This document shows positions 20,978 through 32,852 of a stretch of DNA of 64,000 nt, one piece after another. The stretch covers positions 1 to 64,000 of the forward strand of contig OX388329.1 in assembly GCA_947579605.1 (NCBI GenBank), in the 5' to 3' direction. The position numbers and the translations under genes were made by a program. This stretch comes from Athripsodes cinereus. Taxonomy: Eukaryota; Arthropoda; Insecta; Trichoptera; Leptoceridae. The first letter of the stretch is position 1. Every line of letters starts with the position of its first letter. The notes below the pieces were generated by a model that searched no databases, was not told the DNA's origin, and saw only the letters and a program-made list of their open reading frames with translations.

Positions 20978-23897
20978 TGTAGGAAGGAGCGCTTCGGCAC
21001 ACGACATGGCAATTGCTATGGCAAGGAAGCATAAATCCGATTTTATTGCAATTAGCGAACCTAACAAGAAAAAATGCCGAGGTTCTCGCACATACGCTGA
21101 TAATAATAAAGATGCAATTGTCGTTAATAACAGCGAACACTACCAAATCCTGGGATATAAAGCAATGGCCGGAGTCGTGAGAATAGAAACGGAACACCTA
21201 GCCATATACAACATATACCTTAGCCCAAATAAATGCTCATTAACAGAATTTGAAAATACACTCATAGAGATCCAGGAGGACATGTCAATAAACATTGGAA
21301 ATAAAATGTTCATTATCACCGGAGACCTAAATGCAAAACATCCTACGTGAGGAGGAAAGGTCAAAAATAAAAAGGGCACAGAATTAATAAACTGGGCAAA
21401 TGCTACGAACCTAAATATCCTAAATGATGGAATCGAGCCAACGTGCATCAGACCAAATGGCTCATCATACATCGATCTCACACTAGTATGCGATAAGACG
21501 ACAGAAACGAGGCCTACCTGGAAAGTACTCGACGAAGAGACCCTAAGCGACCACAAATACATACTTACAACTCTGAATGTAAGAAATGGTAAAAGAAACA
21601 ACCCTAGACAAACCTTTGGGATAACAGACACAACGGCCATGAACATAAAATTTAGAGAAACTATAGCCAACACGAAACTGGGGCCGACGTATGCGAGAAA
21701 GCCATGATGACTGCATTCGCTCAAAGCACACCGAAAATAAGCTGTAGCCAGGAAGGAAAGATGCCGTACTGGTGGTCGCTGGAAATCCAAGAGCTGATAA
21801 GGGCGACCAGGATAAAAAGAAAAACTTACCAAAGAAACAAGGACGCTCACAATAAAGATTAAAAAATGAATACAGAGAGCTTAAAAACATACTGAAAAAG
21901 GCGATTACTGCATCAAAAAAGAAATGCTGGGACCTCCTATGCGAAAAGCTGAACGAAAACATATTCGGAGATGCATATCTCATAATAAAGAATCAAATGC
22001 GGATAAACAATCCCAAACTGGAATTGCCAATTGAAAGGAGGGAAGCAGTCTTCGAGCAGCTGTTCATGACCGGAACTGGCGAGACAATCTGCAAAGTGCA
22101 AGGACCCGAAGTATCGGACGAATGGAGGGAAGTGACCGATAATGAGTTGAGGGCCGCAGTAAAGAAGATCAAAACTGGGAAGGCGCCGGGTCCGGACAGA
22201 ATCCCACCGGATGCCTTGAAAGGTCTGGTTCTGGACAACGCAGATTATTTTAGGGCGCTGTTCGGAGCACTCGTAAGTACCGGGAAATTCCCCGAAGAAT
22301 GGAAGACGGCCAACCTAATACTAATAGAAAAACCAAAGAAATCGCCAAATGAAGAAACGAAGTACAGGCCTATATGCCTTATAAACGCGGTGGCGAAACT
22401 ATTTGAGAGCATAATTAATGCGAGGTTAATAGCTGAACTCGAACAAAAAAATGGTATAAACAAAAACCAATTTGGCTTCAGGAAAGGAAGATCAACTATT
22501 GACGCGATAGCCCACATAATGTCAATAGCTGAAAGTGCCAGAACGATGAAAAAACTGAACGTCCTTATTCTAATAGATGTCAAAAACGCGTTCAACGCTG
22601 CTTCATGGAAGAATACGATAATGAAACTAAGGAAAAAAGGAATAAGCATATATCTTGTGAATTTGATAACGGAATACTTTACAGATAGGAAAGTCAAATT
22701 AAATGCAAAAACAAGAGTATCAGTGGAGGAGTACCACAGGGATCGGTCCTGGGACCGACGCTGTGGAATGTGATGTATGACGATATTATGTCAATAGAAG
22801 TGCCCCAGGGAGTCGAACTAATATGCTACGCGGATGACCTGGCAATATCGGTCACAGCTAACACGCTCACTGAACTGACTGTGAAGGCAGAAACCAGTCT
22901 CCACAGTGTACAGTTATGGATGGGGAAAAATAGCCTGGAAATTGCCGAGCAAAAAACTACAGCAGTAATGCTAATTGGGGGAAAGAGGAAAAAAGCAAAG
23001 GAACTAACGTTCGAATTTGGAAGAACTACAGTAAAACTCTCTAAGGAGGCGAACTACCTCGGGGTTATACTAGATCCAGGATTAAAATTTAAGAAACACA
23101 TCACCTACGTATGCGAAAAAGCACAAAAAACTATTAATGCCCTCAGAAAAATACTACCGAACACAAAAGGAGCAAGTTCAAGAAAAAGAAAGATCCTAGC
23201 CATTGCAACGCAATCCATTACCCTATACGCGGCACCTATCTGGGCAAACTCGATAGACTCGCCAAAAATTCGGTCAGAGATCAGAGAAACACAACGTCAA
23301 ATGGCACAAAGGGTATGCTGCGCATACCGAACAGTGTCGGTGGATGCCGCATTGGTGCTGGCAGAAATGGTGCCAGTAGACCTTCTAGCGAAGGAAAGAG
23401 AAAGACTTTATACACTGAGGGAAACGGTTACTCCTGAGCAGAAAAAGGCCGAAAGAGAGAATACCATAATTAAATGGCAAGACCAGTGGGACAACTCACC
23501 ACATGGGCGATGGACTTATCGCTTAATTAAAGACCTTCGAGTTTGGCTAGGAAGGCGACATGGTGAGATGACCTTCAGACTCACTCAATGCTTTAGCGGA
23601 CACGGAGTCTTTTATGCATTTCTAAAGAAAATTGGAAAATCACAGTCAGAAGAATGCATATATTGCAGACACAAGCACGATGACGCGGAACATACAATGT
23701 TCACATGCTCGAGATGGCAAACGGAAAGAGAAAGACTAAATGAAGAGCTGGGAGTCAATATTACTCCAGCAAATCTAGTAAACACTATGTGTCAGTGTCC
23801 GGATAGTTGGAGAATGGTGGCACTGTTTGTAGAGAGCGTCATAATAAGAAAAGAAGAAGACGAGAGGAATAACCAGAGGACGAATAATGCTGAATAA
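20952..23897 (+). pseudogene. E4 ORF2: endonuclease-RT, multiply broken
   Basis: It starts MTFSLLQINVGR. A TGA at about 21348-21350 replaces the Trp of the conserved HPxWGG motif. Frameshifts follow near 21690, 21859 and 22722. The last segment (22770-23897) carries CYADDLAI and the C-terminal CIYCRHKHDDAEHTMFTC. Motifs GKAPGPD, LIDVKNAF and YRPICLI are readable across the segments, so this was a complete enzyme before decay. No RNase H is present. Confidence 0.85.
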
Positions 23898-23968
23898 AAG
23901 ACCATCTCGCAGTCCCGGGTAGGCCGAAAGGCAGGTATCGGGCTGTGAAAGAAGAGGAGAGGGTTTTA

Positions 23969-24009
23969 GCAGGTAAGAGTCCGGCACTACTCAGTCTGAA
24001 AGACTGAGT
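23969..24009 (+). other. E4 3' UTR tandem RNA hairpins
   Basis: The first stem is GCAGG/CCGGC with one A-G mismatch and the same 7-nt loop as E1 (UAAGAGU). The second is ACUCAGUCU/AGACUGAGU, nine perfect pairs and a GAA loop, 24 nt before the poly(A). One stem position is U-A where E1 and E3 have C-G. Confidence 0.72.
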
Positions 24010-24033
24010 GTCCATGATGGATTTCCCCCTCCG

Positions 24034-24059
<26 letters not shown>

Positions 24060-24064
<5 letters not shown>

Positions 24065-24085
24065 AACCTAACCTAACCTAACCTA
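24060..24085. repeat. Innermost telomeric block (about 5 AACCT units)
   Basis: The last five telomere units of the window. They end abruptly at 24085 inside the reading frame of a jockey-like endonuclease fragment. Confidence 0.9.
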
Positions 24086-24719
24086 TATTTTGAGACAAAT
24101 CCTCAGCAATTTCAAACTCATAATCTATCAACAGTGAAGGGTAGTGTGAATCCTTACCAACCAGTGGAGAGTCACATCTGGTAACAGAACACGGAATAGT
24201 TGAAAGAACTAAATCCAAGATAACTTGATTGCTGTTATAAACTCCGTTAAACTGAAACATATTGAGAAAAAATATAGATTCTATCAAATACTGCGCAACA
24301 GGACCCGAATAAGAATACGGAACAAAGATTGACTCAACATCGGGGTCTTTTTTCCATTGGATTGTTGGGATATTGAAATCTCCAATAAGACAAATATCCG
24401 TTTTGTCGTAATAGCTGATTAAACGTTCAGATATACTTTTAAAAAGATGTTTTAAGTATCTAAGGATGTGGAAGGCGGTATATATACTACACCTAGTAGC
24501 GATGAGCATTTTTCCATGGAACTACATATGTGTTACCGATGAAAAACGAATACTGGTAAAAAACTTTCACCAATATCATCCCAAAAAAGAGTGGATGAAC
24601 ATCCTAGTGTCCGATTCACAGCAATTAAGTCCCCACCTCCATCCCTTTTACCACTCAACATGAAATCCCTATCCTTCCGGTAAACTGTACATTCGTTTTG
24701 AAAAAGTTCGCTATCAAAT
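24086..24719 (-). pseudogene. Jockey-like endonuclease fragment truncated by telomere repeats
   Basis: Read on the minus strand from 24719, several frames together give a jockey/CR1-type endonuclease: FDSELFQNECTVYRKDRD, GGGDLIAV, then an open stretch (24509-24086) with CLIGDFNIPTIQW, ILDLVLSTIP and GKDSHYPSLLI. There are at least two frame breaks upstream. The frame reads directly into TTAGG repeats at 24085, so the remainder of ORF2 is absent. It is similar to the fragment at 48.9-49.6 kb. Confidence 0.7.
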
Positions 24720-24722
24720 ATC

Positions 24723-24945
24723 CAGAGATGTGCAAAATACTTCCAAAAAAGTATTTAAATACAAAATACAAATACTTTTGAATTTTTGTATTTCAAATAC
24801 AAAATACTAAATACTTTTCAAAATGGTATTTAAATACAAAATACGTATTTTCAAAATACTTTTTTAAAATACCTTTTTAAAATACTTTTTAAAGTATTTT
24901 AAAATACTTTTTAAAGTATTTACAAAAGTATTTAATATTTAAACC
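24723..24945. repeat. AT-rich palindromic repeat, candidate hAT-type MITE end
   Basis: It begins CAGAGATGTGCAAAATAC, which resembles hAT terminal inverted repeats (CAGNGATG). It continues as irregular AAATACTTTT/AAAAGTATTT units that can pair with each other. The far end and target duplication were not identified. Confidence 0.4.
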
Positions 24946-25439
24946 ATTGATGAATGAAAAAGAAATTAAAAACTGGACAAAAGTATACATATATGGAGAA
25001 AGGGTTGACATGATTAGATATAGCAGACAATTGACGAATACCATTGATGAATGAAAAACTGAACAAGAGTATACATAAATGGAGAAAGGGTTGACATGAT
25101 TCGATATATCATTGCTTGCAGACAATGAGGATGAGCCTTAGGAAGAACTGTCAAAATAGAAAAAAAATTAATTAAGTCATGACAAAATGTACCGTTTTTA
25201 GAAGAGATAAGCCGAAAATTGTCATAAATGGATTGAGTATCATCAAGCAGGTAAGAGAATTCCTGACTTGGGCTGCAAAATAAATCAGAATGGATAATCC
25301 AAATCTGAAATCGTATGGACTACTGTAACATCATATTATATACAGGACTGCTCCAGACTCTTCCTTATCGTCTTCAGATGGTTTTTAATGTTGCCTCCGG
25401 ATCATTTACAGAGAGAATAAGAGCTGCCACATAACTTCA
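24946..25439. other. No gene seen
   Basis: AT-rich DNA containing two diverged copies of a sequence around GGAGAAAGGGTTGACATGATT (about 24990 and 25080), a direct repeat with about 85-bp spacing. No reading frame of interest. Confidence 0.5.
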
Positions 25440-26990
25440 CTACTATTTTGCTAACGAATTGCGAACTTGTTTTCGTCGTATTTTGGTTCTGTATTTTCAC
25501 TGAATAATTTACATGATTCTAATACTGAAGAATCGGAAAATATTTTAACTAACTCATGTTTATCCACGGTTAATATCTTGAAATCTGATATTCATAAACG
25601 TTTATTAGGTATAGATGAGACAAAAGGAGTTGGCCCTGATGGTATAGCACCAATAATATTAAAGAGATGTGTAAGTCATTTAACCAAACCATTGTATCTG
25701 ATATTTATTAGGAGTTTACAAGAAGGGTGCTTTCCATGCAAATGGAAGATGGCTAATATTACTCCTTTGCATAAATCTGGCAGCAAATCAGACGTTCGTA
25801 ACTACAGACCGATTTCAATTCACCTATTTCAAAAATATTTGAGGGTATTGTTCGTGAAGAAATGACTTTTTTCCTGAAGCCGTATCTTCTTGTAGAGCAG
25901 CATGGATTCATGAGTGGAAGATCGACAGTAACAAATCTGTTTTTTTTTCTCAGCTATGGACAATCGTATACAGTTGGATGCCATTTATATCGGCTTTCAA
26001 AAGGCATTTGATAAAGTAGAACATCGACTTTTGATTAAGAAGTTAGAATTTCATGGAATTCATGGGAATCTTCTAAGGTGGATTGACTCATATATTTCTG
26101 ATAGATTGATGACAGTTAAACTTAACGGTTACTCATCTGGGAGTGTCAGTGTTACATCTGGTGTCCCTCAGGGGTCTGTTTTGGGTCCTTTACTTTTCAC
26201 GATATTGATAAACGACATTAAAAAGTGCTTTAAACACTCAGAGCTCATATTATTTGCGGACTTTTTAAAAATATACCGTCAAAATCAATCATTGTCTGAC
26301 TGTGAAATGCTCAACGAGGACTTGGGAAGACTACACGAGTACTGTAACAGAATAACTGGCATTTGAATCTGGAGAAGTGTAATCTGATCTCTTTTACCAA
26401 AAATAGAAACAAAATTCGATATATTTACAATATACATAATCATGATAAAAAAAGAAGTACATAGGATTAGAGATTTAGGTGTGGTGTTTGATTCTGAGCT
26501 TCACTTTGATGATCACGTGAACAAAATTATCGAAGACAGCAATAAAATACTGGGATTTATTTTGAGATCTACAGTAATTTAGGTTATATGAATCGTATTT
26601 GTACTTGTACTTATCATTGATTGGATCCAAGCTGGAGTACTGTTTCGTTGTATGGAATCTACATTTTAAGAAATATGTCGATCAATTTGAGAGAACTCAG
26701 TCTAAATTCATTCGTTTGGTTAGGAAGAGATTGCATTATCCTGTATTTATTAAAGATTTGCCTCAATTGGAATAAAGAAGAGTTTTGCTGGATGCATGCA
26801 ACCTGAGAAAAATATGCTTGTCCGAATTCGATGTGCCTAATATTTTAGATAGGATTAACTTTAGAATGCTTCCTTTAACAAGATCTTGTTTTCCGTTCTA
26901 CATTAAAAAAAAAACAAAAACGAAGACTCAAGAAACCCTGTTTATAGAATTTTAAAGTGCCAATTACGTCAGGTTTGTGAGAAAGGAGAG
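25440..26990 (+). pseudogene. Jockey-like reverse transcriptase pseudogene
   Basis: Frames 25467-25865 and 25956-26366 carry RT motifs KGVGPDGIAP, NYRPISI, FQKAFDKVEHRLL and SGVPQGSVLGPLLFT. The catalytic motif has decayed to FADF where FADD or YADD is expected. Downstream frames to about 26990 continue with RDLGVVFDSELHFDDHV and scattered stops. There is no poly(A). It is a dead relic lacking ORF1 and the endonuclease on this strand. Confidence 0.75.
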
Positions 26991-29930
26991 TTGAGAGTAG
27001 AATAAGATGAAATAAATATAAAAAAAATGTATATGTTTGATAAAATGTGAAGTGTTTGGGATAGTATTTATTTTTAGTCTGTTTTTTTAAATTTTTGATT
27101 TTTCTTTTTTTAGAGTTTTTTTTTGTATTGTTATTGCATACATCAGTGAAGTGTGAATGTGTTTGTGCGAATGAATGTATTATGTGTGCGGAATTGGGTG
27201 AGTGGATGTATTGTGAATTAATGTATTGTGTGTAAGATTTTCTATAATTGTTTTGTGTGTTATTGCTGAAGTGTGCACTGTTTCGATGTAAGACTACTGG
27301 AATGTTTTTGTCGCTTACATGTTTATATTTATATGTGTTTCATCTGTTGTGTACCATGTAAATGAAGAAAAAAATCAGTAATTCGGTGAAAGTACCGGAA
27401 ACTTACCCGGTACATTGTGGAAAAAGATACTGCAAGAAAATATTCTTTAAGAAAACCGAGGAGTTTTGAAATATTTCAAATTCCTATACCATTTTGAAGT
27501 CAATATTCGCTATTCGCATTCGCATTCGCGAATGTCGGCAACAAATATTCGCATTCGCATTCGCGAATATCCAAAATCATACATTCGTTACATCACTAGT
27601 ACTAACCACACATAGTTTTTGTTAAATATCTCGTGAATGACACAGAGTTACGTAATAATATTCCTAAGGAACATACTTCAGATGATATAGATTCGCATGC
27701 GTATAATAACTCATTTTAGGTAAAAACTGCACTTACCACATCTGTGCGCTATACCATCGATAATATGTACTAGCCATCGGCATAGGTACTTATACCCTGA
27801 TGTAATGTACTGTTTTCTTTTGTGTTCAGAAAATAAACTTTTATAAGTCTCACACAGAGTTATTCAAATCATAATATCTACCTATATCTTATTACCCCTA
27901 GACGATTTTATTCACGAGCCTATACTTGAAAAGAGGACATTATTATCTTATTTTTATTAACCTTCCATTCTATAAGATATCACAGAATTTTTCTACTTCT
28001 TATTACCATGTAATAGAAAAATCTATAATTTTGCTTCTTACTGGAACTGTTCCATCTGGTGGAGAACTCTCTTAGAAAGTAAATAAGAAAGAAAGATAAC
28101 TCTGGACATTGAGGCCTTCTCCTACATGAGATAAGTATATGGTAAGAACAATTATAGTATAAGAATCTGCTAATAGAAGTTTTTATAACACCTCCCTCCT
28201 GGGAATATTATTATATTATTTCCTGTTTTTTAAATAAATATGTATACTTTATTGTGTAGTAATACCCACGCCATGTAGTGCAAAGCGTAGGTGTAGGTAC
28301 TTCACATATCCACTGACTACCCTTACGTCGGTGGCGTAGGGTGGCAGTACCTAGGCCTTTGTAAAACCTACCCTAGTATGTTGTACTAATTTTCATACAT
28401 GTCAAATCTTACGAATTCTGAGAAATTTTGAAAAAACAGCAACCTGGAAGGGGAAGAGAGTATTTATAACAGTTTTGCATGTGTGTAGATATCCCCCCAT
28501 CTCCATTTTCGGACATAATCCTGGGTACCTATGCCTTTGTAAAACCTATGCCAGTATGATGTACCAATGAAAGTGTATTTATACATATGAGGCCATTCCG
28601 GGAAGAAAGACGACGGAACCAAATCGTTAGTTTTCAATACAACAGTTTTAAGCTTTTATACCTGGATGAATACGCAGCGAACATCACTGATACGAGTATA
28701 GCAGTGTTTGCAACGCCCGCCGGAGCTTCTCAAAATGTTTAGTATTGTAGACGCGTACAGATGATAGTTATATTCCTAAGCTTAACTAAATGTTAATGTT
28801 ATCAATTATTTTCGAAAACACTAGAAAAAAACTTGCCCATGGCACAAAGTTTATTTGTCTAGTTTAAATTGTTTATTTTCGTATATTGTTTTTATTGGGG
28901 AATAAAGACTTTTATTATAATTAATATTAGTACATAACTCACCGATATGTTTTTAAATACCTAGGATTTCCAAGAAATATACTGAACTGTACTCCCAAAG
29001 ATATTGCCACACTATGTGTTAATAATAATGTACATTATCTATGTAAACAAAAGAAACACCTGCGCTTAATCACCTGGATATTCCCCTATATCACCATTAT
29101 ATTTATTATGATTTGGTGTACATAAGTGTTTAAATTTGACAGTAATAACATTTTTACTTACCTCAATGAACAAAGAGATGTTACTTGCAAACTTTATTAT
29201 TTTTTTATTTATTGAGAAAATAGCTGCTATTATATCAAGAGAATTTACCGTTAAAGGCCTTCTTAGTAAATCAAATAACTTTTATAGATATTACAATAGA
29301 CCCTGATTTTTTTTCGGAATAATGATAAAGTACCCTGTATAATTTTAAAACTTGCAGCAAATTATGGATTGACATTAATAAAAGACATTGTTTAATAAAA
29401 TAAAAATAAAAATTATTATTAAATAATGAAAATCATAAACTCTAAACAAAAGATAAAGAATATAAACAAAATAAATAATAGTTATTTACATAAAATTTAG
29501 AGAACTATTTAGTAGACCAATATTTTAACTGATTAAGTTAAAACAACATTATAAGTATTAAAAAAAATAAACTAACATTTAATAAATATTTTCCATTATG
29601 ATTTCTTCAAAAACAGAAAAAATTGTAAGTAGTAAATAAATATATCAACACTCGCGGCACCACGGTTTGAGAATGAATGAAACTTCTACTAAGCGTAAAC
29701 AAGGGTATTAGAAACTAGGGAAGGGGGGAGAGAAGATACTGGGTAGGGACATTTCGCTAGAAAGAGATAGAACGTATTTATTTGATTATTTTTTTTTTAT
29801 ATAATTGATAAATATCAAAACATGAAATATATATCAAAATATTCCTCGTGATAGCGCGCATAAATTGCACGAAAAAAAAAAATTACCTACTTGGCGGCGT
29901 TGTCGTTCTTCCTGGAATCCCCTCATATAT
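26991..29930. other. AT-rich DNA without genes
   Basis: No convincing coding frame on either strand. Visible structure: a block of ATTCGCATTCGCGAAT-type units at 27503-27600 ending CATCACTAGT, which read in reverse starts like a hAT-type MITE terminus (ACTAGTGATGTAACGAAT), and two diverged 40-bp direct copies at 28348-28387 and 28525-28564 (both around GCCTTTGTAAAACCTA). Confidence 0.5.
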
Positions 29931-29932
29931 AG

Positions 29933-29984
29933 TACACACACACCCTCACACACACACAAACACACACACACACACACATACACA
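29933..29984. repeat. (CA)n microsatellite
   Basis: About 50 bp of CA/CACACA units with small interruptions. Confidence 0.9.
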
Positions 29985-29995
29985 GTTTATAAAAC

Positions 29996-30690
29996 TCAGG
30001 CAACAGATTGCTTACATTTATTTTTAACTTTGATTTTAAAAGATTTGTATTTTTTTAATAACTTCGTAGGCTTATAAAGATACCTACATGTGCTCAACAC
30101 ATGACCGTCCTGTAGGATTTGATTTAAATGATCTTGCCATTTGATCCTCGGACGTCCACGTCTCCGAGCACCATTGCTCTCAGCCAAATATATCTTCTTG
30201 GTCATTCTGTCCTCATTCATTCTTTCCACATGCCCAAACCATTGTAAATTATTTATATTCATCCCAGTAACCACGCCAACTTTCATTCCACATTCCTTTC
30301 GTATATCACTGTTACTTCGTATATCTCGTAGACTTTTACCACACATCCTTCTCAACTATCTCATTTCTACCACTTTCATCCTTCTTTAAACATGTCCACG
30401 TCTCACTTGCATACATGAGTGTTGGCACTAAGATAGCAGAGTGCACCAACCTTTTAGCTGTGGTAGATATGTTTCTATTTGCAATTATTGGTCGGATTGC
30501 ACCATTTACCTTATTGCCAGCAACTTTTCTTCTTTCAATCGCTTTTACACTTCCCATCTCTCGTGAACAAACTATCCAAGTACACACATTCGTCAACTTG
30601 CTCTAACACGTCTTTGTCAATCATTACCTGGCATACGGTTCTCTCACTTCCTCTTTCAAAGACCATGACTTTGGACTTCTTTTACATGAT
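29996..30690 (-). pseudogene. RTE/CR1-like ORF2 C-terminal fragment
   Basis: Minus-strand frames give SKVMVFERGSERTVC, VPTLMYASETWTC, LQWFGHVERMNEDR and ARRRGRPRIKWQDHL in order. This is the typical C-terminal tail found after RT in RTE/CR1-type insect elements. The two main frames (30596-30336 and 30355-29996) overlap in different registers, so there is at least one frameshift. RT catalytic motifs are absent. Confidence 0.7.
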
Positions 30691-31690
30691 AAAATCATTA
30701 AAAAAATACTTTGCATTTTCACCTTCAGAGGCATACACTGGTTATTTGGCTGCATAATGATAGATATCATCTAACTAAGGATATCCTCACAATTACACAT
30801 CCATAAAAATATGCTGTTAACTGTAATATTTTACATAAAGGGAAAATAAAACAGACTCGGAATTATAATATAAAACTATTTAATAAAAACGGTAAAATAA
30901 ATATAAGAAATATGTACAGCGTCAAAAAACAAATGCACTTTTTGGCGAATGGAGCAGATATAAAATCATCCAACTCTTTTTGTGGAGTGCCTTTCCTATG
31001 TTTACCCGGCATTGTAAATTTGCTTCCGTTTGTATTTCTTTCTTTTATAATTCTTCTTATAGAACTCACAGATAATCCTGAAAGAAAAGAACATTGAAAT
31101 TCATCAGCAAAACAGTCATTTAACTTCCTAGAAACACGGGATTGTCATATAAGTGAGTCATCGAGACATTCCATATACAATAATTTAATAATGCATTATA
31201 ATTAAGCATCTGAGACATTCATTTAAGCTTTTTATTTAGCTTATTCTAATATTCGGTAAAATAATTTGCCACTTTAAGTAAATTCATTACATTAAATATG
31301 TTTTAAGAAGGCACAGAATTGAATAGTAATCTTGTAATAGAAATACAATTAAGTGTCGTCAAACATAAAAAATAACAAAAAAGAAATTGAATGTAGTCAA
31401 ATCTAGTCTAATGAACATTTAAATGGTTAAATTAATCATGAAAATACCATATAAAGTACAACAGTGCTTACCAGTCAAATCAGATGTTCTTTGGAAAACA
31501 TTGTGAATGTACCAGGGCAGTTTTTTTAGCTTCGAACTCCGTAAAGCACTGGGAATATTTCTTAAAAACATTTTTTTTAGATCCACTACATTGATAGTTT
31601 TACAATTGATTTTATTGCCATTAATCCCTTAAAAGGTATATTTAGAACTAAAGCATTTTTCTTAGAATCAATGATGAAGTTCAACATTTA
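30691..31690. other. No gene seen
   Basis: AT-rich, with only short frames that have no recognisable motif. Confidence 0.5.
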
Positions 31691-31699
31691 TTTATAAAA

Positions 31700-31912
31700 A
31701 GTGGTCCGCACCGGCTTCGCACGGGTAGATAGGTATTTAAAAAAATAGGTTTAATTAGGATCCCTAATTTTTTTGAAAATATAATATAGCCTATGTCACC
31801 CGGGGATAGTGTAGCTTCCCAATAATGAAAAAAAAAATCAAACTGGCTCAGTATTTTCGGAGCCTATTCAATGCAAACAATCAAATCTTTCCTCTTTATA
31901 ATATTATTTATA
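31700..31912 (-). repeat. Dispersed SINE/LINE 3'-tail-like repeat
   Basis: The segment with GTGGTCCGCACCGGCTTCGC, CCTATGTCACCCGGGGATA, TTTCGGAGCCTATTCAATG and CAAATCTTTCCTCTTTATAA resembles a widespread insect interspersed repeat, recognised from memory of its typical phrases. Strand is uncertain. It is not coding. Confidence 0.45.
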
Positions 31913-32320
31913 ATACTTATCAAAAGTTATACGCCACCGCTATTGTATAAGGTATGCAGATGTTTTAGGCAGGTATATTTTGTATTCCTTTTATGTATTA
32001 TTAATTATTATTATTATGTTTTATTTTCTTCATCCACAAATAAAGTAATTGTCACTGGTTTAATTCTTATTATGCAATTTTAATAATACATATATAATTA
32101 TTTAGAATATTTAAATAAATTATTCTTAATAATTATCTCCTACTTGTTTACTCAATTTTTTTTCTGTAACGTACATACTAACTTATTGATATAGGCAATA
32201 AAACTCACTGCATAAAAATGAAATATTATGTTTTCTTTGTATATCCTATAACAGTTGTAGAATATTTTCCTGTTAAAAGGCTAAATATCACTACTGAAAT
32301 TAGGACTGTATATAGGAGGC

Positions 32321-32666
32321 TGTAACTCACCCTAAATTTCTATTTTCTTTCTTGTATTGCACTTAAACACCTTATATAATTGTTTATTTTAATATCCCTA
32401 TTTGATTATTATTATCATTGAATTACTTTAATTAAACACAATCACTTAATTACACTATTGAAACTGTTTGATATATGACTGATATATATGCGTGTGCACA
32501 TCACCAAAGTTTTCAGCAGAAGAGAGAGTTTTTTGTAACAATTATGTGAGCACACTGGGGTATAAGGAAGGGAGTGGGGGAAGGATATGCAAAGAAGATT
32601 GCACACACAATAAACACCAGTGATACACACACAAAAAAATATTAGATATTGATAATATATCTAACA
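32321..32666 (-). repeat. Candidate 3' LTR of the BEL/Pao element
   Basis: On the minus strand a purine-rich tract (AGGGTGGTGAGGA) precedes TGTTAGATATATT (32666) and the segment ends GTTACA at 32321. This gives TGT...ACA termini and 346 bp with an AATAAA-like signal inside. No second LTR exists here to confirm it. Confidence 0.45.
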
Positions 32667-32852
32667 TCCTCACCACCCTAAGATTAACCTTAAGATTCAA
32701 TTCAATTCCTAATGTATGTTTACTCAATCAGACCTACATAATGTACATGAACTAATTTAAACGGAAGATACATGTGTATCCGACAACTTATAAATGTATA
32801 TATAAAATTAGCCTACGTTGATAACTTATCCTATACCTAAATGTAAACTTTA

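Larger units (their letters stand above)
20268..24059 (+). mobile_element. E4: 5'-truncated, degenerate E1-like element in plus orientation
   Basis: A poly(T) of 19 (20268-20286) adjoins telomere repeats and then, without any 3' UTR, joins the interior of ORF1 in plus orientation (equivalent to about residue 431 of E1 ORF1). ORF1 and ORF2 remnants, a 3' UTR with the E1/E3-type hairpins, a poly(A) (24034-24059) and AACCT repeats follow. By sequence it belongs with E1 and E3, but its poly(A) abuts CCTAA instead of TTAGG. The 5' poly(T) looks like the tail of another, otherwise missing minus-strand copy, so rearrangement is likely. Confidence 0.83.
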
